64,000 nucleotides of DNA from UBA668 sp043740085 (GCA_043740085.1 JAYUCY010000112.1:1-64000), one strand, 5' to 3'; shown: positions 18,204-27,123, counted from the stretch's first letter. Program-made: numbers and translations. Notes: generated from the letters alone by a model not told the origin.

Positions 18204-19517
18204 CTACAGGAAATCATCCAGCGGGTCGCGGGCGAGTGACAGGGGCGTGTCGTCGGTCGGTGCGTCGACCACCGTCGCTTCGTGAGTGGTTTCCGAATCG
18301 GGTGTGGCCGCAGTTAACGGCCCAGCTGCCATCCGCAGGACGATCGCCGCGGATGCCAGAAGCAGCAGACCGGCAGCGGCGAAATACGGGGCACGCAAGC
18401 CGTATGCGCTCGCGAGAACCCCGCCGAAGAGCGCGCCCAGTGGCATCGCTCCCGTGCTGATCCAGCGGTAGATGCTGTTGACTCGACCAAAGAGGTGAGT
18501 GGGCACGATCTGCTGGCGCAGTGAGACTGCCAAGATGCTCCAGATGGTGGTGGTGAATGCCTGCAGCGCCGTCAACGGAATCGCCAGCCACACGTTGGGG
18601 AACAGACCCGTGAGCGCGCTGGTCACTGCCGGAATGACGGCCGCAGCGATCATTGCCGGGCGTCGGCCGATGGCTCCAATGATCTTCCCGCCGGTGAGCC
18701 CGGCCAACAGCGCGCCAAGTCCAACCAGCGCGAGCAGCGGGCCGAAGGCACGGTCCGAGATGTTGAGTTCGTCCTTGGCGAACAGCACGAAGGTTGCCTG
18801 CGTGGCTGCGAACGCGAGGTTCATGAGCGCGACGATGATGACAAGACTGCGCAGCAGTGCATGGTCCAGGAGCCACCGTACGCCGGCGCGCATGTCGGTG
18901 ACGATGCTGACAGGGGATGCCTTCGACGTTGCCTCTGTTGGTCGGAATGAGCCACGGACGGTTGCTGCCAGCGTTGCCGCCAGCACGAAGCTGGCAGCGT
19001 CGACGCCGAACGGTAGCCACACCGCGACGGCGATCAGCGCGCCGCCCAGTGGCATGCCGATGAACGTGTTGGTGGCGACCTCGGTCGCGTAGAAGAACCC
19101 GTTCGCGCGCTCGAGCTGAGCGTCCGGAACGATGGCTGGAAGGAGGGTTTGTGAGCCGCTGTCGAAGAAGACTTCACCGACGCCGAGACCGAACGCCAAG
19201 GCCCAGAGCATCCAGATCTTGACGTCGCCGAACGCGACCACGACCGCGAGCGCACCGACGAGCGCGGCGCGGCAGAGGTCGGCGACAACCAATACCTTGC
19301 GGCGATCCGAGCGGTCGATGATGACCCCGACCGGCAGCGCGAACAGTAGCCACGGAATCGTGAAGAAAGCTGCGATCAGACCGACCGACACCGGGTCATC
19401 AGTGATCCGGGTGGCCAGCAGTGGCAACGCAATGACGAACACGCCGTCGCCCAGATTGGACACGGCGGCAGCGGTCCATAACCGCCAATAGGCGTTGGGC
19501 AGCTTGGTCTGGCTCAC
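18204..19517 (-). CDS. MFS transporter
   Basis: About 437 aa with roughly twelve hydrophobic helices, of the drug-efflux-like MFS_3/enterobactin-exporter group. The loop 2-3 motif is GVIIDRSDRRKV. The hydrophilic C-terminal tail (about 35 residues, acidic) is unusual for such exporters. GTG 19517 overlaps the stop of the upstream menE-like gene as GTGA, so the two are coupled. The longer open frame runs back into menE and was rejected. Substrate unknown. Confidence 0.88.
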   Translation of the reverse strand: MSQTKLPNAYWRLWTAAAVSNLGDGVFVIALPLLATRITDDPVSVGLIAAFFTIPWLLFALPVGVIIDRSDRRKVLVVADLCRAALVGALAVVVAFGDVKIWMLWALAFGLGVGEVFFDSGSQTLLPAIVPDAQLERANGFFYATEVATNTFIGMPLGGALIAVAVWLPFGVDAASFVLAATLAATVRGSFRPTEATSKASPVSIVTDMRAGVRWLLDHALLRSLVIIVALMNLAFAATQATFVLFAKDELNISDRAFGPLLALVGLGALLAGLTGGKIIGAIGRRPAMIAAAVIPAVTSALTGLFPNVWLAIPLTALQAFTTTIWSILAVSLRQQIVPTHLFGRVNSIYRWISTGAMPLGALFGGVLASAYGLRAPYFAAAGLLLLASAAIVLRMAAGPLTAATPDSETTHEATVVDAPTDDTPLSLARDPLDDFL

Positions 19518-20638
19518 GCCGCCGGCCCCGAGGGCGAGGACAGCAGGTGGCGTTGCACCTTGCCGAGAGCGGTGCGCGGCAACGAAGCGACGAGATGCAG
19601 CTCCTTCGGCGCGCAGAAGGCCGGCATGGTCGCGGTGACGAGAGCGCGCAGCTCGGGGAGCGTCGGAGGGTTCGAGTGGGCGACGACGAAGGCCGTGACA
19701 CGCTGACCCCATTCGGCGTCGGGCACGCCGACGATTGCCACCTCGACGACGCCCGGGTGCTGGGCGACCAGGGCCTCCACTGGGTTGGGCCACACGTTCT
19801 CGCCGCCGGTGATGATCAGGTCGCCGCGTCGTCCGTCGATGTGGAGCCGACCATCGGGTAGCCAACGGCCGAGGTCGCCAGTGTGAAGCCAGCCGTCGGC
19901 GTCCATCGGGGTGCTGCCATCGCGATAGCAACGCAGCAGCATCGGGCAGCGCAACAACACCTCGGCATCATCACCGATCCGCACATCGACGTCACTCAGC
20001 GGCCACCCGTCGTAGACCACCCCGCTGCCGGTCTCGGTCATGCCATAGGTGGTGTGCACATTGGGCGGCAGCGCCACGGGTGGACGTGAGCCGCCCAGTA
20101 CCACGACCCGGAAGGTGGCCGGGTCCACGCGCTGCATCGCGGTGGCCACCAGCGAGACGGCGGTGACCCCGGCACGGACCGCGTCCTGCACCCGTGCCGC
20201 ATCGAAGCCGTCGTGCACGACCAGGGGAGTGTCGGTGAGGATCGCGCGCGTCACCACCGAGAGACCGCCGATGTGGGAGAGCGGCAGGCAGGCCAGCCAC
20301 GTGTCGGCGCCAGTCATACGCAACCGACGAGTTGTTGCGGCGGCTGAGGCAGCCACGGAGGCGTGAGTGAGCACCACACCCTTGGGTGCGCCGGTGGACC
20401 CACTGGTGGCCATCACGAGCGCGTCGCCGGCCTCAACGTCGCAACCGTCGTCCAGCCCGTGGCGGCCGCTGGCGTCGACGACAAAAGAGGGTGCCATTGC
20501 GGCCAGCAGCGCTGACCGCGCGGCCCCCGGAAGCCGACGATCGACAGGCAGTACTGCGTTGCCGGCGTCCCACTCGCGCCGCAACGCATCGACAAAGTTG
20601 GGGCCGCCGGGGAGATCGATCGCGACCAGATGAGGCAC
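19514..20638 (-). CDS. menE: o-Succinylbenzoate-CoA ligase (MenE-like)
   Basis: AMP-forming acyl-CoA synthetase, about 374 aa, short as MenE proteins are. Motifs are MATSGSTGAPKGVVLTH (P-loop), TTYGMTETGSG, WLHTGDLGRW and GRRGDLIITGGENVWPNPVEA, ending with the catalytic Lys region RTALGKVQRH. Role inferred from position: it faces menA and lies near menH, menD, menF and menG, so it probably activates o-succinylbenzoate. GTG 20638 has TAGTCT 7 nt upstream on the minus strand. Coupled to the MFS gene by GTGA. Confidence 0.85.
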   Translation of the reverse strand: MPHLVAIDLPGGPNFVDALRREWDAGNAVLPVDRRLPGAARSALLAAMAPSFVVDASGRHGLDDGCDVEAGDALVMATSGSTGAPKGVVLTHASVAASAAATTRRLRMTGADTWLACLPLSHIGGLSVVTRAILTDTPLVVHDGFDAARVQDAVRAGVTAVSLVATAMQRVDPATFRVVVLGGSRPPVALPPNVHTTYGMTETGSGVVYDGWPLSDVDVRIGDDAEVLLRCPMLLRCYRDGSTPMDADGWLHTGDLGRWLPDGRLHIDGRRGDLIITGGENVWPNPVEALVAQHPGVVEVAIVGVPDAEWGQRVTAFVVAHSNPPTLPELRALVTATMPAFCAPKELHLVASLPRTALGKVQRHLLSSPSGPAA

Positions 20639-20645
20639 GGTGGCG

Positions 20646-20651
20646 AGACTA
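20646..20651 (-). promoter_or_regulatory. Leaderless -10 box for menE in the 20-nt menE/menA gap
   Basis: On the minus strand TAGTCT is followed by 7 nt and GTG 20638. Only 20 nt separate the divergent start codons of menE and menA, so both promoters must overlap. On the plus strand GAGACT, a poorer match, lies 8 nt before menA ATG 20659. Confidence 0.55.
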
Positions 20652-20658
20652 GGCGAGA

Positions 20659-21534
20659 ATGGCAGGAATGAACCGATGGCTGCTTGGCGCTCGTCTACGA
20701 ACCCTTCCCGCGGCGGTAGTACCCGTTGCCCTTGGCGCGGCCGCGGCCGTAGGCGAGACCGGCGCTGTGTGGTGGCGGGCGGCGCCAGCACTCTTGGTCA
20801 GTCTGTCGCTGCAGGTCGGTGTGAACTACGCCAACGACTACAGCGATGGCGTCCGCGGTACCGACGCGGTTCGAGTGGGTCCTGTGCGCTTAGTGGGTAG
20901 CGGGCTCGCCTCGCCGTCGTCGGTGAAGAAGGCCGCGCTGCTCGCGTTCGGGGTCGCGGCGGTTGCCGGCCTGGCCTTGGCCGCTACCACGTCGTGGTGG
21001 TTGCTGGCGGTCGGCGCCGCGGCGCTACTGGCTGGGTGGGGCTACACCGGCGGTCCCAAGCCGTACGGCTACCTCGGGCTTGGTGAGGTGTTCGTGTTCA
21101 CGTTCTTCGGGCTGGTCGCAACGGCGGGCACCACGTTTGTGGTGTGCGAGCGCATCAACGCGGTCGCGTGGCTGGCGGGTTGTGTCGCTGGCTGCCTCGC
21201 GTGTGCGCTGCTGGTGGTCAACAATCTGCGCGACATTCCCACGGATCGCGGGGTCGGAAAGCGCACCCTGGCGGTACGAATCGGCGACACTCGAACACGC
21301 TGGTTGTATATGGCGCTGCTGGTTGCTGCGTGGGTGTTGCTGGTCGTCATTGCCGTGGCCGATCGTCCGCTCGCGCTGCTGGGTCTCGTCGGCGTGGTCG
21401 TTGCCGTTCCGGCGGTGCGGGCAATTCGCGGGGGAGCGAGGGGGGCTGGGTTGATTCCAGTCCTGGGTGCCACCGGCAAGGTGCAGTTGGTGACCGGACT
21501 GCTTGCCGCGGCCGGTATTGCCATCTCCGGCTGA
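20659..21534 (+). CDS. menA: 1,4-Dihydroxy-2-naphthoate polyprenyltransferase
   Basis: Integral membrane UbiA-family enzyme that prenylates DHNA to demethylmenaquinone, 291 aa, eight or nine helices. First Asp-rich motif NYANDYSDGVRGTD (about 56-70); second region NNLRDIPTDRGVGKRTLAVRIG (about 190-212). Both Mg2+-prenyl-diphosphate sites are intact. It lies head to head with menE. A palindromic repeat follows its stop codon. Confidence 0.95.
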   Translation: MAGMNRWLLGARLRTLPAAVVPVALGAAAAVGETGAVWWRAAPALLVSLSLQVGVNYANDYSDGVRGTDAVRVGPVRLVGSGLASPSSVKKAALLAFGVAAVAGLALAATTSWWLLAVGAAALLAGWGYTGGPKPYGYLGLGEVFVFTFFGLVATAGTTFVVCERINAVAWLAGCVAGCLACALLVVNNLRDIPTDRGVGKRTLAVRIGDTRTRWLYMALLVAAWVLLVVIAVADRPLALLGLVGVVVAVPAVRAIRGGARGAGLIPVLGATGKVQLVTGLLAAAGIAISG

Positions 21535-21539
21535 CCCTC

Positions 21540-21622
21540 TCCGAGTGCCACGCCGCCTCTCCGAGTGCCGCGGGCCTCCCGAGTGCTCACTCGCACCCCG
21601 GGTGAGGAGTACCCACTCGGGT
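21540..21622. repeat. Palindromic intergenic repeat, copy A
   Basis: Downstream of menA. Two copies of CGAGTGCC(A/G)CG about 20 nt apart are followed by an imperfect palindrome with outer arms CCCGAGTG/CACTCGGG and centre CACCCCGGGTG. The layout matches copy B at 31383-31465. The two outermost arm bases differ between copies but pair in both (CC/GG here, TG/CA there). It may act as a terminator or mRNA 3'-end structure. Confidence 0.7.
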
Positions 21623-21655
21623 GAGGCGGTGACGGTTGTGGCTGAGCCCGTCGGG

Positions 21656-21661
21656 TACTGT
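21656..21661 (+). promoter_or_regulatory. Leaderless -10 box for the 21668 gene
   Basis: TACTGT ends 6 nt before ATG 21668. No Shine-Dalgarno is present. Confidence 0.6.
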
Positions 21662-21667
21662 CCGAAC

Positions 21668-21985
21668 ATGACTGACATGCCGCCCCCGCCACCGCCATCG
21701 ATGGGTCCCCCTCCCGGCTACCAGCCGTACGGCGGCTTTGGACAGTCGCCACCGAAGTCAATGGGCAAGGCCACAGCTGCCATGGTGTGCGGCATCGTCG
21801 GCATACTGTTCTGCCCGATCGTGTTGTCGGTGCTGGCGCTGGTGTTCGGTATTCAGGCGAAGAAGGAGATGGACCGCAACCCGGGTGCCTTCACCAACCG
21901 CGGCCAGGCTCAGGCAGGTTTCATCCTGGGTATCGTCGGTCTGTGCCTGGTGCCCCTGTGGTTCCTCATCGTCCAAGGCCGTTAA
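21668..21985 (+). CDS. DUF4190-type small membrane protein
   Basis: 105 aa. A Pro-Gly-Tyr-rich cytoplasmic segment (residues 1-30, PPPPPPSMGPPPGYQPYGG) precedes two transmembrane helices (about 38-60 and 82-103). The joining segment FGIQAKKEMDRNPGAFTNRGQAQAGFILGIVG is typical of DUF4190. Function is unknown. TACTGT 6 nt ahead of the ATG supports a leaderless start. It converges on menH, the last bases overlapping the menH stop. Confidence 0.85.
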   Translation: MTDMPPPPPPSMGPPPGYQPYGGFGQSPPKSMGKATAAMVCGIVGILFCPIVLSVLALVFGIQAKKEMDRNPGAFTNRGQAQAGFILGIVGLCLVPLWFLIVQGR

Positions 21986-22821
21986 TTCAAAGGGCTGATC
22001 GTTTCTGGCGCTGCGCCCACAAAGGCTGCGATCGCTGCGGTAACGGCTTCTGGTTGTTGCAGGTGTGCGGCGTGAGCGGCGTCGGGAATCAGTACAAAGC
22101 GTCCAGACGGGACCGCGTCCGCTATCTGACGTGCAACGGCGGAGAACTTGTCGTCGTTGGCGCCGGCGAGCGCCAGCACGTCCATGTTCAGCTCGCGAAG
22201 ACGCGGCCACAGCGAACCCTGGGCTCCGGTGCCTGCCAGGCGCAGGCTGGAGCCCAACCCATCGGTGGTGTTGCGCAGCCGGTCGGCCTGCTGCTCGCCG
22301 GTGAGCTCCAGCCCGCCAAACAGAGGCTGGGCCGCCCATTCCTGTAAGAAGGCTTCCAGCCCAATTTCGTTCATCCGGGCTTCGAGCACGTCGTCGGCTT
22401 CGCGTCGCTCTGCGCGCAGGCCAGCGTCGTCGATACCCGGGTTGGCACCAAGTACGACCAGCCGTTTCACCAGGTTGGGGTACATGAGCGCGAGGTGCAG
22501 GCAGGCGCGCCCGCCCAGGCTGTAGCCAACGTAGGTGCCGGCGCCGCCGATAGCCGACAGCATGTCTGCCGTGCGGCGCAGGTCGGCGCGTACCTGCGCT
22601 GATTTTCCGTGGCCGGGCATATCGACGACGGTGACGAGGAATCCCTGCGCGGCGAAGTATTCGGCGATCGGCTTCCACGAGTTACCGGTTTGGGCGAAGC
22701 CATGGACGAAGGTCATGCTCGGTGCGCCCTCCACACCGAGCTGCTCAGCAGCCAGCGGCCCGGAAAGTGTGCGCCAACCCGACATTGCTGGCCGTTCAGA
22801 CATTGCTGGCCGTTCAGACAT
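21982..22821 (-). CDS. menH: Alpha/beta hydrolase, probable SHCHC synthase (MenH)
   Basis: About 279 aa alpha/beta hydrolase. The oxyanion segment is FVHGFAQTGNSW, the nucleophile elbow VGYSLGGRACL and the catalytic His region DAAHAAHLQQPEAV. Given menD upstream and menA/menE nearby, it probably removes pyruvate from SEPHCHC to give SHCHC. The N-terminus is odd: an 18-bp tandem duplication creates three successive in-frame starts (22821, 22803, 22785; MSERPAMSERPAMSGW). The first ATG overlaps the dsbA-like stop. Which start is used is not clear. Confidence 0.82.
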   Translation of the reverse strand: MSERPAMSERPAMSGWRTLSGPLAAEQLGVEGAPSMTFVHGFAQTGNSWKPIAEYFAAQGFLVTVVDMPGHGKSAQVRADLRRTADMLSAIGGAGTYVGYSLGGRACLHLALMYPNLVKRLVVLGANPGIDDAGLRAERREADDVLEARMNEIGLEAFLQEWAAQPLFGGLELTGEQQADRLRNTTDGLGSSLRLAGTGAQGSLWPRLRELNMDVLALAGANDDKFSAVARQIADAVPSGRFVLIPDAAHAAHLQQPEAVTAAIAAFVGAAPETISPLN

Positions 22822-22822
22822 T
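22781..22822. repeat. 18-bp tandem repeat over the menH start
   Basis: The unit CATTGCTGGCCGTTCAGA occurs twice perfectly (22783-22800, 22801-22818) with 4 further bases of a third. On the coding strand each unit carries an ATG in the menH frame and a TGA in the dsbA-like frame, so the coupling junction itself is duplicated. Confidence 0.95.
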
Positions 22823-23479
22823 GAGGGTCTCCTCACTTCGGCGTTGCAGCAGCCGACGAATGACGTTGACGAAGGTCTCAGCATCTTGTGCTCCAGGCAC
22901 CGACCAGCGGCCGTCGAACACATAAGTTGGCACGGCGGTGATCTCGGCCTCGGCGGCGACCCGCAGCATCGCCTGCACTTCGGCCACACCGTCGTTGCTG
23001 TCCAGGAACGCCCGCACCGAATCGTGTTGCATGCCAACTTCCGCAGCACAATCGGCCACGACATCCGGGTCGCCGATGTCGAGCCCGTCCACGAAGTACG
23101 CCTTCAGTAGACGCTCTTTGAGCTCGTTCTGCTGACCGGTGCCTTCGGCGAGGAACAGCAGCCGATGAGCGAGCAGTGTGTTTGCCCGCAGCGCCTTGTC
23201 CATGTGGAAGGTGAGGCCTTCACCGGCAGCGATCTCGGTAACGTGATTCATGATCTCGGTGGCCCGCTCGTGCCCACCGAACTTCTTTGCGTAGGCCTCA
23301 ATCACCGGCTGTGACATGCCCGGCGAGGCCGTCGGGTCCAATTGGTATGGGCGGTACACCACATGCAGGTCGACCTCGTCGCGCAGCTGGGTGGCGGCGG
23401 TCTCGAACCGTCGCTTGCCGATGTAGCACCACGGGCACACCACGTCGGACCAGATCTCTACCGTCAGCGAAGGTCGCAT
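22814..23479 (-). CDS. DsbA/FrnE-family thioredoxin-fold protein
   Basis: About 221 aa, 2-hydroxychromene-2-carboxylate isomerase/DsbA-like fold. The redox motif CPWC is at residues 15-18 of the form starting at ATG 23479. The cis-Pro segment is ITAVPTYVFDGRWSVPGAQ. No signal peptide, so probably cytoplasmic like FrnE. I chose ATG 23479 because TATCGT stands 7 nt before it; GTG 23488 is the alternative. It precedes menH in the same transcription unit and is divergent from menD. A role in menaquinone synthesis is not implied by family. Confidence 0.9.
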   Translation of the reverse strand: MRPSLTVEIWSDVVCPWCYIGKRRFETAATQLRDEVDLHVVYRPYQLDPTASPGMSQPVIEAYAKKFGGHERATEIMNHVTEIAAGEGLTFHMDKALRANTLLAHRLLFLAEGTGQQNELKERLLKAYFVDGLDIGDPDVVADCAAEVGMQHDSVRAFLDSNDGVAEVQAMLRVAAEAEITAVPTYVFDGRWSVPGAQDAETFVNVIRRLLQRRSEETLNV

Positions 23480-23486
23480 GTGGCTC

Positions 23487-23504
23487 ACGATAGGCCCGTA
23501 TCGT
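23487..23504. promoter_or_regulatory. Back-to-back leaderless promoters of the dsbA-like gene and menD
   Basis: Two identical TATCGT boxes face away from each other: minus strand at 23487-23492, 7 nt before ATG 23479, and plus strand at 23499-23504, 7 nt before ATG 23512. Their 3' ends are 6 nt apart, so two polymerases could not bind together. Confidence 0.6.
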
Positions 23505-23511
23505 GGCGGAC

Positions 23512-25197
23512 ATGATGCGCGAGGTCCCTGACATGCAGCCGCAGGACCTCCAGGCGACGTTCTGCGCCACCCTGGTGGATCAGTGGGTACGGCTCGGAAT
23601 GCGCCACGCCGTGATTGCCCCGGGTTCGCGCAGCACGCCGATGGCGTTGGCTCTGGCCACCCGCACGCAGCTTTCGGTGCAGATCGTGCACGACGAGCGC
23701 AGCGCCGCGTTCATCGCGTTGGGCGTCGGTCTCGTCAGCGGAGTACCTGCTGCATTGCTGTGCACCAGCGGAACCGCCGCCACGCATTTCCACGCAGCGG
23801 TGGTCGAGGCCGACCTTTCCGGCGTGCCGATGTTGGTGCTGACCGCGGATCGCCCGCCCGAGCTGCAGGGGATTGGCGCACCACAGACCATCGATCAGAC
23901 CGAGCTGTACGGCGGTGTGGTGCGGCGGTTCATCGACCCGGGCGTTGCGACCGCGGATGGTTTCGGTGGATGGCGCGATCTGGCCACCGATTGGTGGATG
24001 AGTGCGGTTGGTGCCGACCCCGGCCCGGTACACGTCAACCTGCCCTTCCGCGAGCCGCTCGTTGGCGTCGCGGGGTCGCTGCCGTCCGTTGTCGAGGTGC
24101 CCGTCGCCGAGAGTGATGGCTGGTTCATGATGCGGCCCGAAGTGGCTGAGCTGGCTGCGATGCTCGACCGGCCACGTGGTGTGATCGTCGCCGGTGCTGG
24201 CGTGGACGACGTGGCTGCGGTTGGTGCGCTGGCGCACGCGCTGCAGTGGCCAGTGTTTGCAGACCCGCGTTCGGGGTGCCGACATCTTCCGCAGGCCGTG
24301 GCGTGCTTCGACTCATTGGTTCGTGCCACCGACTTCGCCGCTGCGCACCGCCCCACTGCGGTACTGCATCTCGGTGAAGCACCGGCATCGAAGGTGCTGG
24401 GGCAATGGCTGCAGTCGACTGGGGCAGTGCACGTCCAGGTCCACGCGCAGCAGCGCACCATCGACCCGCTGGGCATCGTGACCGAACGTGTCTATGGCCA
24501 GCCATCGACGGTGTGTAACGAGCTGACGCCGCTGGTGTCTGGCGCCACCGGTACGCCGTGGTTGGCGCAATGGATTGATGCGGAAAGCCGTGCGCAGGCC
24601 GCATTGGAGGCGGCCTTGGCTCAGTCGCTGTCCGAGCCCGCTGTGGCCAGAGTGCTCAGCGGTATCGACGCACACTTGGTGGTGTCATCGTCGATGCCCG
24701 TGCGCGATGTCGAGTGGTTCGGTCAGGCTGGCGTTCGAACTGCGGTCCATTCGAATCGCGGTGCCAACGGCATTGATGGTGTGATCGCGACAGGCATCGG
24801 CGTGGCGTTGGCCACCGGTGACGCGACAGTCGTCTATGTCGGTGACGTGGCGTTCTGCCACGACCAGTCGTCGCTCACCGCGCTCGCCGGGCGCCGGCTG
24901 ACGCTGACCATTGTGGTCACTGACAACGACGGGGGAGGCATCTTCTCGTTCCTGCCGCAGGCCACCACATTGCCAGCGGAGCGGTTCGAGCAGTTGTTCG
25001 GAACCCCACACGGCACCGACCTGATCGCGCTGGCGGGTGCTCACGGCCTCGCCGGTGTCACCGTCTTCACCGCCGACGAACTGCGCGCCGCCGTGGCCGA
25101 CCCAGCTGTCGCAGTGGTCCGCGTAGTGACCGACCGTGCAGAGAACGTGCGGGTGCACGATCGTCTGCACGCCGCCGTAGCCGCCGCACTCGCTTGA
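23512..25197 (+). CDS. menD: SEPHCHC synthase
   Basis: Thiamine-diphosphate enzyme joining isochorismate and 2-oxoglutarate, about 561 aa, normal length. N-terminal Pyr domain: HAVIAPGSRSTPMALAL with the catalytic Glu region HDERSAAF. C-terminal PP domain: GDVAFCHDQSSL to DNDGGGIFSFLPQA, the ThDP/Mg2+ motif. I chose ATG 23512 because TATCGT ends 7 nt before it; ATG 23533 with GAGG 8 nt upstream is a credible alternative. Convergent with menF, 14 nt between stops. Confidence 0.96.
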   Translation: MMREVPDMQPQDLQATFCATLVDQWVRLGMRHAVIAPGSRSTPMALALATRTQLSVQIVHDERSAAFIALGVGLVSGVPAALLCTSGTAATHFHAAVVEADLSGVPMLVLTADRPPELQGIGAPQTIDQTELYGGVVRRFIDPGVATADGFGGWRDLATDWWMSAVGADPGPVHVNLPFREPLVGVAGSLPSVVEVPVAESDGWFMMRPEVAELAAMLDRPRGVIVAGAGVDDVAAVGALAHALQWPVFADPRSGCRHLPQAVACFDSLVRATDFAAAHRPTAVLHLGEAPASKVLGQWLQSTGAVHVQVHAQQRTIDPLGIVTERVYGQPSTVCNELTPLVSGATGTPWLAQWIDAESRAQAALEAALAQSLSEPAVARVLSGIDAHLVVSSSMPVRDVEWFGQAGVRTAVHSNRGANGIDGVIATGIGVALATGDATVVYVGDVAFCHDQSSLTALAGRRLTLTIVVTDNDGGGIFSFLPQATTLPAERFEQLFGTPHGTDLIALAGAHGLAGVTVFTADELRAAVADPAVAVVRVVTDRAENVRVHDRLHAAVAAALA

Positions 25198-25211
25198 CGC
25201 CCTCGCTCAGG

Positions 25212-26411
25212 TCAGGGGCGGATGATGGCTGACAGCATGGCTTGCAGTTTGGCTTGCGTCTCGGCCAGCTCGCTGAGGGGTTCGCTGTCGGCGACGATGC
25301 CGCCGCCCGCAACCAGCCGGGCGGAACGTCGGTCGGGGGAGAGCTCTGCGCAACGAATTGCGACGGCCCACGTGCCATCGCCGACGGCATTCACCCAGCC
25401 GACGGCACCGCCGTAGTTCCCCCGCACGAAGCCTTCAGCCTCAGCGATGAGTGCCAGCGCCGCTGCCTTCGGGAAGCCACCCAAGGCAGGAGTTGGCGAG
25501 AGAGCACGCACCAACTCGAGGACGTGTGGGCGCGGGTCGCTGAGATGACCCTCCAGCATGGTGGCCAGGTGCTGCACGTTGGCAACGCTGAGCACCGACG
25601 GCTCGGGCTCCCAGTCCAGATAGCTACACCAGGGCAGCAACGTGTCGTGGATCATGTCGATCACGACTCGGTGCTCGATCTGGTTTTTTCCGCTCGCGAG
25701 CAGCTCGGCTGCGGCCCGCTGGTCCGTTTCCGGGTTGCCGGTACGCGGCGTGGTGCCGGCGAGCGGTCGCGATTGGACGGTGTTGCCCTTCACGCTGACG
25801 AGCAGCTCGGGGGAGGCGCCGATGAAGCCATCGACGGAGTAGCGGTAGCTGCTGCCGAAGGTGGCCTTCAACCGCAGAAGTACCGCATGGACGTCGATCT
25901 GTTCGGGGCTGGTGACCGTGACTTCGCGGGCGATGACCGCCTTCGTGAGTTGCCCGTCACGCACGGCATCGCGAGCCGTGACGACGGCGGCGAGATAACG
26001 GTCGATGTCGGTGAGCGGCGCCACCGTGAACGTCTGCGCTCGCGGGTTCGGTCGTGGCGGCACCGCCAGATCGACTGTCGTGGCGTTGACGTCATCGTCA
26101 ATGGTGGTCACCCACTGGCGACCGTCGGCGGCCTTACCGACGAGCACTTGCGGGATGACGAGTTCGCAGGGAAGACCTGCCTCGAAGGGCACGACACCCA
26201 GCGCGATCGGATACACACCGCCGACTTCGTCGATGTGTTCGATGGCGGCCAGCGTGGAGGCGACATCGGCCAGCAGCACCCGAGCCGCTACGCCGCGGCC
26301 AGCGAAGCCGACACCGTCGCGCACGAAGAGATAGCCATCACCGCGAGCCACGTCGTTGAGGTCGAGGTCGCCGTCGTGAACGGCGGCCAGCGGGCGAGTA
26401 TGCGCTCGCAT
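25212..26411 (-). CDS. menF: Isochorismate synthase
   Basis: Chorismate-utilising enzyme, 399 aa, that makes isochorismate for MenD. Core motifs: TKAVIAREV (general-base Lys region), FIGASPELLVSV, SRPLAGTTPRTG, EHRVVIDMIHDTL, LSPTPALGGFPK and NYGGAVGWV. The N-terminal 130 residues are the usual variable domain. ATG 26411 is 1 nt after the menG stop, so menG and menF form one operon. A siderophore-type isochorismate synthase is the alternative, but the men neighbours make menaquinone likely. Confidence 0.93.
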   Translation of the reverse strand: MRAHTRPLAAVHDGDLDLNDVARGDGYLFVRDGVGFAGRGVAARVLLADVASTLAAIEHIDEVGGVYPIALGVVPFEAGLPCELVIPQVLVGKAADGRQWVTTIDDDVNATTVDLAVPPRPNPRAQTFTVAPLTDIDRYLAAVVTARDAVRDGQLTKAVIAREVTVTSPEQIDVHAVLLRLKATFGSSYRYSVDGFIGASPELLVSVKGNTVQSRPLAGTTPRTGNPETDQRAAAELLASGKNQIEHRVVIDMIHDTLLPWCSYLDWEPEPSVLSVANVQHLATMLEGHLSDPRPHVLELVRALSPTPALGGFPKAAALALIAEAEGFVRGNYGGAVGWVNAVGDGTWAVAIRCAELSPDRRSARLVAGGGIVADSEPLSELAETQAKLQAMLSAIIRP

Positions 26412-26412
26412 G

Positions 26413-27117
26413 TCAGTTGCGGGTGCCGACCATCAGCTGGGTCAGGCCCCCGGAAAGTTGGTGATGCTCGGCGTCTGCAAAGCCTGCTTCGCGCAACAGT
26501 TCGACCAGCTTGGCCCGCGGCGGCAGGTAGGCCACGCTCTTCGGGAGATAGCGGTAGGCCGCGCCGTCGCTGAGCAGCGCACCGATCTTGGGGACGACCT
26601 TGCCGAAGTAGATGTTGTTGCCCCACCGCACCACCTTGTTGTGCGGCACGCCGACGTCGAGCAGCGCGATGCGACCGCCGGGGCGCACGACGCGGTGGAG
26701 CTCAGCGAAGAACGTGGGCAGGTCGAGCAAGTTGCGCAGTGCGAAGCCACAGGTGGCACCGTCGACGGTGCCGTCGGCCAGCGGCAGGCGGAGAATGTCG
26801 GCCTGCACACGCGGGCTGGCGCTGCGATCGGCGGCGAGCATGCCGAAGCTGATGTCGAACGCAATGGGTCGGTGGCCAGCCTTGCGCAGGTCGATACACA
26901 GGTCGCCCGTACCGGCGGCCAGGTCGATGACGGTGCTGCCGGCGGGAAGGGCGAGGCGCTTGACGGCTTTGCGCCGCCAACGGACGTCGAGCCGGAAGGT
27001 CATCACCCGATTGACGAGGTCGTAGCGCGGGGCAATCGCGTCGAACATCTCGCGGACGGCCTGCACCTTCTCTGCGCCTTGGGGAAGCGTCTCGCGGTCC
27101 CAGATACGTTCCTTCAC
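26413..27117 (-). CDS. menG: Demethylmenaquinone methyltransferase
   Basis: SAM-dependent UbiE/MenG methyltransferase for the last menaquinone step, 234 aa. Motif I is VIDLAAGTGDLCIDL; the acceptor-side motifs ADILRLPLADGTVDGATCGFALRNL and RVVRPGGRIALLDVG follow. GTG 27117 has TAGTCT 6 nt upstream. It is the first gene of the menG-menF operon. Confidence 0.95.
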   Translation of the reverse strand: MKERIWDRETLPQGAEKVQAVREMFDAIAPRYDLVNRVMTFRLDVRWRRKAVKRLALPAGSTVIDLAAGTGDLCIDLRKAGHRPIAFDISFGMLAADRSASPRVQADILRLPLADGTVDGATCGFALRNLLDLPTFFAELHRVVRPGGRIALLDVGVPHNKVVRWGNNIYFGKVVPKIGALLSDGAAYRYLPKSVAYLPPRAKLVELLREAGFADAEHHQLSGGLTQLMVGTRN

Positions 27118-27123
27118 GGGACG

